Assembly (NCBI GenBank): GCA_963513935.1 | Contig: OY740765.1 | Location: 75,065,718 to 75,129,717, forward strand | Reading direction: 5' to 3' | From: Aphrophora alni | Taxonomy: Eukaryota > Arthropoda > Insecta > Hemiptera > Aphrophoridae | DNA length: 64,000 nucleotides | Shown: in pieces, positions 58,966 to 64,000 of the stretch | How positions within the stretch are numbered: the first letter of the stretch is position 1 | Layout of the letters: every line of letters begins with the position of its first letter | Translations under genes and position numbers: made by a program | The notes under the pieces: model-generated | The model's input: only the letters and a program-made list of their open reading frames with translations | Database searches by the model: none | What the model was told of the DNA's origin: nothing

Positions 58966-60138
58966 TTAAAAATTAATAAAAAATATTATTTTTATACAAA
59001 CCTAACTTATAATATATCATTTTTCTCAGAAAGATGCGTAGAATTTATCTATGTAATATTTTTATTATTTTTTTAAACAGTTTTGGAGTATGTTAGGTAT
59101 CAAAAAATAAATGTAACATTTTTTAGAAAATCCTGAATCATCCAAAATAAAATTTTTATCACTGTTTTTCAAGATTTACAAAAGTTTTGTAATATAATTT
59201 TGAATAATAGTTCATAAAAAAAAATAATAATAATTTTTTACATTTTCAAAAATTACGGAAAGAGGAAAATAGTTGGGCTTAATTTGAAAAAATCACCAAA
59301 AATAGTAATTTTTTGCAAAACACAACTACAAATTATAATTTCCTTCAGAAAGGTGCATAGAATCTAGTTGTGTAGTGGAAAAAAATTTAGATCTAAACAA
59401 TTTTTAGTTATTAGGTCAGGAATCAAAATTGTCCGGTGACAGAGGCAAAAATTCCACAGAAAAGGTAATGTACACCATACAAAAAAATTTTGGAATTTTT
59501 TCAAGTATTACTAGAGATTTGATAAAAATAACTTAATAAACATAGTTATTTGTAGTTGTATGAATAAGTTTAAACATTATTCTTTTTAATCAATGTTGTA
59601 AAACTTTTTTGATTTTTTTTTTAAAGTTGATAAAAAAAAATTAATTTGTTACATTTTCAAAAAAAAAGATTTTATGGAAAAGGTAAAAAGTTAGGCCTCA
59701 TTTGAAAAAAATCACCAAAAATAGTAATATTATGCAAAACACAACTACAAATTATCGTTTCCCATCAAAAAGGTTCATAAAATTTAGTTTTGTAGTGAAA
59801 AAAAAATTAGATCTAAAAAATTTTGAGTTATTAGGTCAGGTTTCAAAAATTCGTACAACAACCAAAGGCAAAATGCCAAATGAAAGCTCTTATTTATATA
59901 TATCCACATTTTTTTCAAAGAATTTATAGATAGGCCTATATAAATTTGTATACATTTTGGTAAAAACATAATCAATTTATAAAATTTTCATTAGACAAAA
60001 TTATTTTTATATGTAAACACATGGAAATTTGCTAAAAAGGTTAGACCAGATATAACATAAGCTATCTCTAGACAGCCTCCGTATTAGATGTCTGACAATA
60101 ACATTCACTCAAAACAATAAATTCTACAAACAATAATA

Positions 60139-61655
60139 AAAGACGTAAATGAGTGATTGTAAAAAACGAAGGGTTTTATATTTAAGTTAATTTTTTAAAA
60201 GCAAATGAAGTTATTATTATTTATTTACTAAATTTAAAATGTTTGACAAATAGGGCGCCAGATGTATTACCATCAATTTAGAAAAATGAATTTAATATTA
60301 AATTATAAACTCTCGAGGTCTAAAGTTCTTTTTAAGAAGTACTTGGCATAGGCGATTAAAGAAAGATTCCAAGTCTTTTACTGCTGAAATTGTACATAAG
60401 TATTTATTATTCATAAAACATCCTACAATTATCTTCAACAAAATCATATGTTATAGTAATGTTTATCATCTAAATTTAATTTAAAAAATCTTTATTTTAC
60501 TTTTCTTTTCAAATTTTTTGAATCCACTAGAACTTTATATTTTTTATACTTCCATTTTAAAAAATGTTGCAACAAGAAGTTAATTTTTAAATTTGAATTA
60601 CTTTGTAGATCTCTGAAAGAGATTTAATTTAAATATTAAAAGTTTCATTTTTTTATTTATTTTTCTTGAAATATTCTCAAGAATATTAAAATGATCAAAC
60701 ATATATAGCAAATATATTAAAACATAATATAAATCCTTAGTGTAAAAGTTAACATAGGGCGTCTATATCACAACACCAATTATATAAAAAATGTCTGAAG
60801 TTAGAAATTCTGACGTCCCGTAACTTGTAGTATACTGCGATCGCTGCTTTCAGGAAAGTTCATGTCATGTATACTAGCACAGCACTCTAGAAATGTTTTC
60901 TTAAAATAGTTCATAGCGTGTTTATGGTTTTTTGAAGAATGTTTGTCCTAATATGATTTTCACCACGCGGAACACGATCTGTTTCTAAGTCGTGTATAGA
61001 AAACATAGTCTCTTGTAACTAATACTTCAGCTCTTATAGTTAATAATTCTTTGTCCTTTTTTATTATTAATCTTACAAACACGAGTGTTCATTAAAATAT
61101 TGGTATCAATTGTCCAGTCGTTCACAATATACCAATTGTCTCACTATGTCTGTCTATCGTCTACACTGAGTCTTTTAGTTCTTTATTAACGCGACATTGT
61201 CATTGAAAACACTCTTTACCACTTTTCTAACCTTTTTATACACGTCTAATCTCTAGTTAAGACTGAAAATTAAATACATCACATTTTTAATAAAACTTTT
61301 CATACAAACTTCCACAGGTCTGATCTCCTCAGATCCCAGGCTACGACTGACCAAGCCACGAGATTCTTATTCCCGCTGTTTCTTAAGCGTTCCTCAAAAC
61401 TCACTGATACATCAAATTATTATTAATATATTCATTTACACATCTACATCTTTTTATTATGAAACATTTATTATAAAATCATATTAAGACTATTTATTAC
61501 ACAAAATTGTTTTCTTGGACATCTTTTATTAATAGTTTACGGCTTTCTTTAATTAATTTTACCACACTAGTATAAGCTAGGAACCAATCAGGATCTCTGA
61601 CCTATATTCTATAGATCCAATCACGTCGCTTCTGTTAACCCTATTATTTACTATA
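60139..61655. other. Unknown 1.5 kb segment inside the outer MITE
   Basis: At this place other copies have about 250 bp ending in a TTGTATACACAAATTATAA block. Here there is unrelated AT-rich sequence with no recognised protein or clear terminal repeat. It may be an insertion with a deletion. Confidence 0.5.
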
Positions 61656-62233
61656 CCACATGGTACCAACTGAAAGATCTAAATTTCATCTTCCAAATAG
61701 TGTAAAGATTGATTACAAAATATGAATGTAAGTAATCGATATATGCTATTTAGTAAACTGCACCGAAAGAAAAATGAGTCTAGTTCGGTTTGGTTACTAC
61801 TTTGTAGAATAGATATATCTCACGAACTATAACAGATAGAAAGATTTGGAAAGCACAGATCGAAAGAGAAAGATGTGATCTACAGAACAGTGTTATGGTC
61901 GATCTGTTTGAAAGAAAAATAGATTTGTGAACATCTGAGAAAGAGTGGCGTCATTTCTGTTTACAACCGCACAGTTCAAATCTTTGATATTACGCATAAA
62001 AATATGCAAACTTTAGCATTTTTTGAAATATTATTTATAACGTTTTGTGGTAATTTTTTTTCTTTTTTGCATGATTATGCATCTACGGAACATTAGCTTT
62101 CCAACGGTATTTTATTTATTGCGATAGGATGATTGTAAGTGGGCGAAATGTAGAATTGCAAAATACATGTTTTGAACTAACCAAGCGTCACCGCTCGGGT
62201 CGTTGTGGGGTCGGTTATCCGATGCAGGGTTAA

Positions 62234-62600
62234 AGTGCTACTTGACCTTGGACTTTATTTTTTGCATGACTGTATATTCTGGTTGCAGCAGGGATAGATT
62301 TCTTATTATTACAGAATTTTCTTAAGATTTCCCTCTTAGCTTTCCTTATTTCCTTGATGTAGGTAGTGAATCCCACACCATAACTGTTCCAATCTCCCGT
62401 CTGTTTGGATTTGCTCCAAAGTCTGCGAACAGTGTATCTTAGTTTTTGTTGGTGTTGATTGCACCACAGGACTTCTTATTACTATTCTTTACTTTGACAG
62501 CTAGATTCATAAGCCTCTATTATTGCCGCATTAGGGTCCTCGACCTTTTGTTCCAGTTCAAGGTGGTTTACCACTCTTCAGCTTATCTATTCAAGATTAT
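62234..62600 (-). pseudogene. LINE ORF2 linker between endonuclease and RT
   Basis: Read leftward it gives EDPNAAIIEAYESSCQSKE, then VRRLWSKSKQTGDWNSYGVG, FTTYIKEIRKAKREILRKFC and AATRIYSHAKNKVQGQVAL. This is the helical linker that precedes RT in R1/Jockey-type ORF2 proteins. Joined across the MITE target site, translation continues into the ETHFIDSKPDD block at 57176, showing the two pieces are one gene. A stop and a shift lie near 62470. No endonuclease is found further upstream. Confidence 0.8.
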
Positions 62601-62629
62601 GTTTGAGATGAGTGACTATTTTTGTTTTT

Positions 62630-62850
62630 AGGGACGGGTAGTATTGGAGAAGGATATTCGTAGAATATGTTTATCAATGTAAGACCAAAATTGTAAAATT
62701 CATTTGCAAATCAGTTTTAACGAAATCGGTTGAAAAAACAAACAAAAATATTTGTTAACCCATTTTTTGATGTGTTTAATATTCCAAGATATTGATCACA
62801 GAAGTTAAAATTTTAACATGTACGTAGTATATAGTGTTATGTGATAGGTC
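62630..62850 (+). repeat. Outlying unit of the diverged tandem array
   Basis: ACGAAATCGGTTGAAAAAAC, then a CCATTTTTTG.TGTGTTTAATATTCCAAGAT stretch, parallels 53800-53880. It places the LINE inside the array. Confidence 0.5.
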
Positions 62851-64000
62851 AAAAAATCAAAGTATAGTTATGTTTTCGAATCCCTTTTGAGGTCCCCTGA
62901 GTCCAAAAAGGTGGATTTTAGAATATTGTCTGTCTGTCGTAAGTTCTACAGATCAAACGTGTGGACCGAATTTAATCAAATTTGTTATGTGGCCATATTT
63001 TGGTATTATCTCAGAATTATTTTTTAAATTTATTTTGCTCATAATTCAAACATAAAGGGTAGCTGCCAAAAGAAAAACTCAAAAATACGATTTTCTCATA
63101 ATCGGATCAAAGATTTTCTTCTAAAAATTTTGCGAATGTGTAGCCTCTAAGAGATCAAACAAAACATATTGGTTGCCATCTCTCCAAAAATATATGCCCC
63201 TTATAACTATTTTTTCATAGCCATCGTTCATAGTTCTTATTCATTTTTTTCATTGAAAAAAATTACACCTAACTAATTTTTGATAAGGATTTGTTTTTGT
63301 TGCTTTTAATTTGGTTTTACGGATGGGAGAAGACGAAGTTTGTCAAATGATTTTTATACCATATTTATTATTATTATTTAATGTCAATAACAATATTTGC
63401 ACCTTATTCTTTTACACTTGTTCATAAATTTAATAATTAGCAGTACTGTAAAATGTATGTATCGCTATTCAAATATTTCTCCCTCAAAAGCTCAATTTAT
63501 TTATTTAGATGCATACCTACCCTTTGCCATGTCACAAATAAAATACATCATAATTAATTCCAAGTATTTACAATTTAAAAAATTGAACACCAACACTTCA
63601 AAATGGGCCATAAATTTTTTTTTCTTTGCGTAAAATATAGTTAGACGTAGTTTAATTATTCTACAAAATTGGCTACAGTGTCAAAACTGGTTTCATAAAG
63701 TGGAAGAAGAACGAAATAGTTTTAAAAAAAATATCATAGTGTGTCAATATTATATATTCAGATGTATTGGTTACTTAAGTCAACAAAGTCTACAATGAAA
63801 AGAAGCTCCAAGCCCAGAGCAGTGGTCTAGTGTAGATAGGATATGTATAAACTAAGAAAAGTGAAGGTCAAAAGCATGGAATATGTAGTGAATTGAAAAT
63901 ATAAACAAATAGAACTTTCAAGATAGGATGTCAACTGATAAGATCAGCAGTGATTTACATGCTTGCGTAGTAGTAGTCTTGCCTAATGTCTACTTCGAGT
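62851..64000. other. AT-rich sequence without recognisable gene
   Basis: The stretch 62890-63010 (TTTTGAGGTCCCCTGAGTCC, then GTCTGTCTGTCG) resembles the possible LINE tail near 19620-19700. The plus-strand frame 63397-63633 has no family features. Confidence 0.4.

Larger units (their letters stand above)
57177..62229 (-). mobile_element. piggyBac-type TTAA MITE (outer copy of a nest)
   Basis: The R end starts CCCTGCAACAGGCG at 57177 after CTAA (a mutated TTAA). The L end finishes CGATGCAGGG at 62229, followed by TTAA (62230-62233). After 41 bp a second MITE interrupts it at an internal TTAA; the copy resumes at 58970. The L arm (about 61655-62229) and right-arm monomers (landmarks near 59032, 59353 and 59772) match the reference. 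Positions about 60139-61655 hold unrelated sequence of unknown origin in place of the middle segment. Confidence 0.85.
54695..62600 (-). mobile_element. RNase H-type LINE, split by nested TTAA MITEs
   Basis: Minus-strand LINE remnants lie at 62600-62234 and 57176-54695. The gap 57177-62229 is a TTAA MITE. The element lacks its endonuclease and 5' end. Its R1/LOA-like character follows from the combination of RT, RNase H and CCHC finger. The 3' end (after the finger, with GGCGGGTACAATAGATTTAA) lies near 54695. Confidence 0.85.

Overview
The window looks like intergenic DNA from an animal genome, most probably an insect. It is very AT-rich, with long (TA)n, poly-A and poly-T runs. It has no operons or tight gene spacing, and no rRNA or tRNA gene that I can see. 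Spliced exons have GT/AG borders, and the mobile elements are metazoan families: Jockey-like LINE, RNase H-bearing LINE, piggyBac, pogo/Tigger, PIF/Harbinger and mariner-like MITEs. The insect assignment is inferred from this mix; species cannot be told. No ordinary host gene is recognisable with confidence. Nearly everything that can be named is a transposon or its decay product.

Layout. 1-3646: a pogo/Tigger MITE (526-1365) and a frameshifted Harbinger transposase start (2112-2830). 3651-21059: one piggyBac-type TTAA MITE split by an insertion of about 14.9 kb (5717-20632). That insertion is bounded on both sides by (TA)n and by inverted arrays of the same short repeats. It contains a LINE fragment, a decayed Ulp1-like protease/PIF1-like helicase gene, several tandem arrays and a 155-bp hairpin MITE. 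21064-21665: a second TTAA MITE arm facing the first across one shared TTAA. 23354-26786 (minus): a spliced gene with zinc-finger remnants, a tyrosine-recombinase-like domain and a C-terminal SANT/Myb-like domain; its last 430 codons are open. 29974-32832: another TTAA MITE split by a 1.3-kb TG...CA-ended insertion. 34287-36340: a Jockey-type RT fragment, a Tigger MITE keeping the transposase C-terminus, and a (TA)n run. 36153-41080 (minus): a near-complete Jockey-like LINE with gag and EN-RT, one premature stop and one frameshift. 41400-42071: a short TTAA MITE. 42076-46203: no recognisable content. 46210-50231: the best complete TTAA MITE, then a dead piggyBac transposase gene. 51285-52041: a Tigger element with transposase N-terminus and a 3 x 75-bp repeat. 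53630-62850: a diverged tandem array interrupted by an RNase H-type LINE, itself interrupted by a TTAA MITE, itself interrupted by a second TTAA MITE.

The TTAA-MITE family is the backbone of the window. Its copies share terminal CCCT...AGGG ends, a unique left arm and a right arm built of roughly 320-bp monomers. Insertions into these copies give a relative chronology. The most unusual object is the 14.9-kb TA-targeting insertion with inverted terminal repeat arrays, which I cannot assign to a named superfamily.
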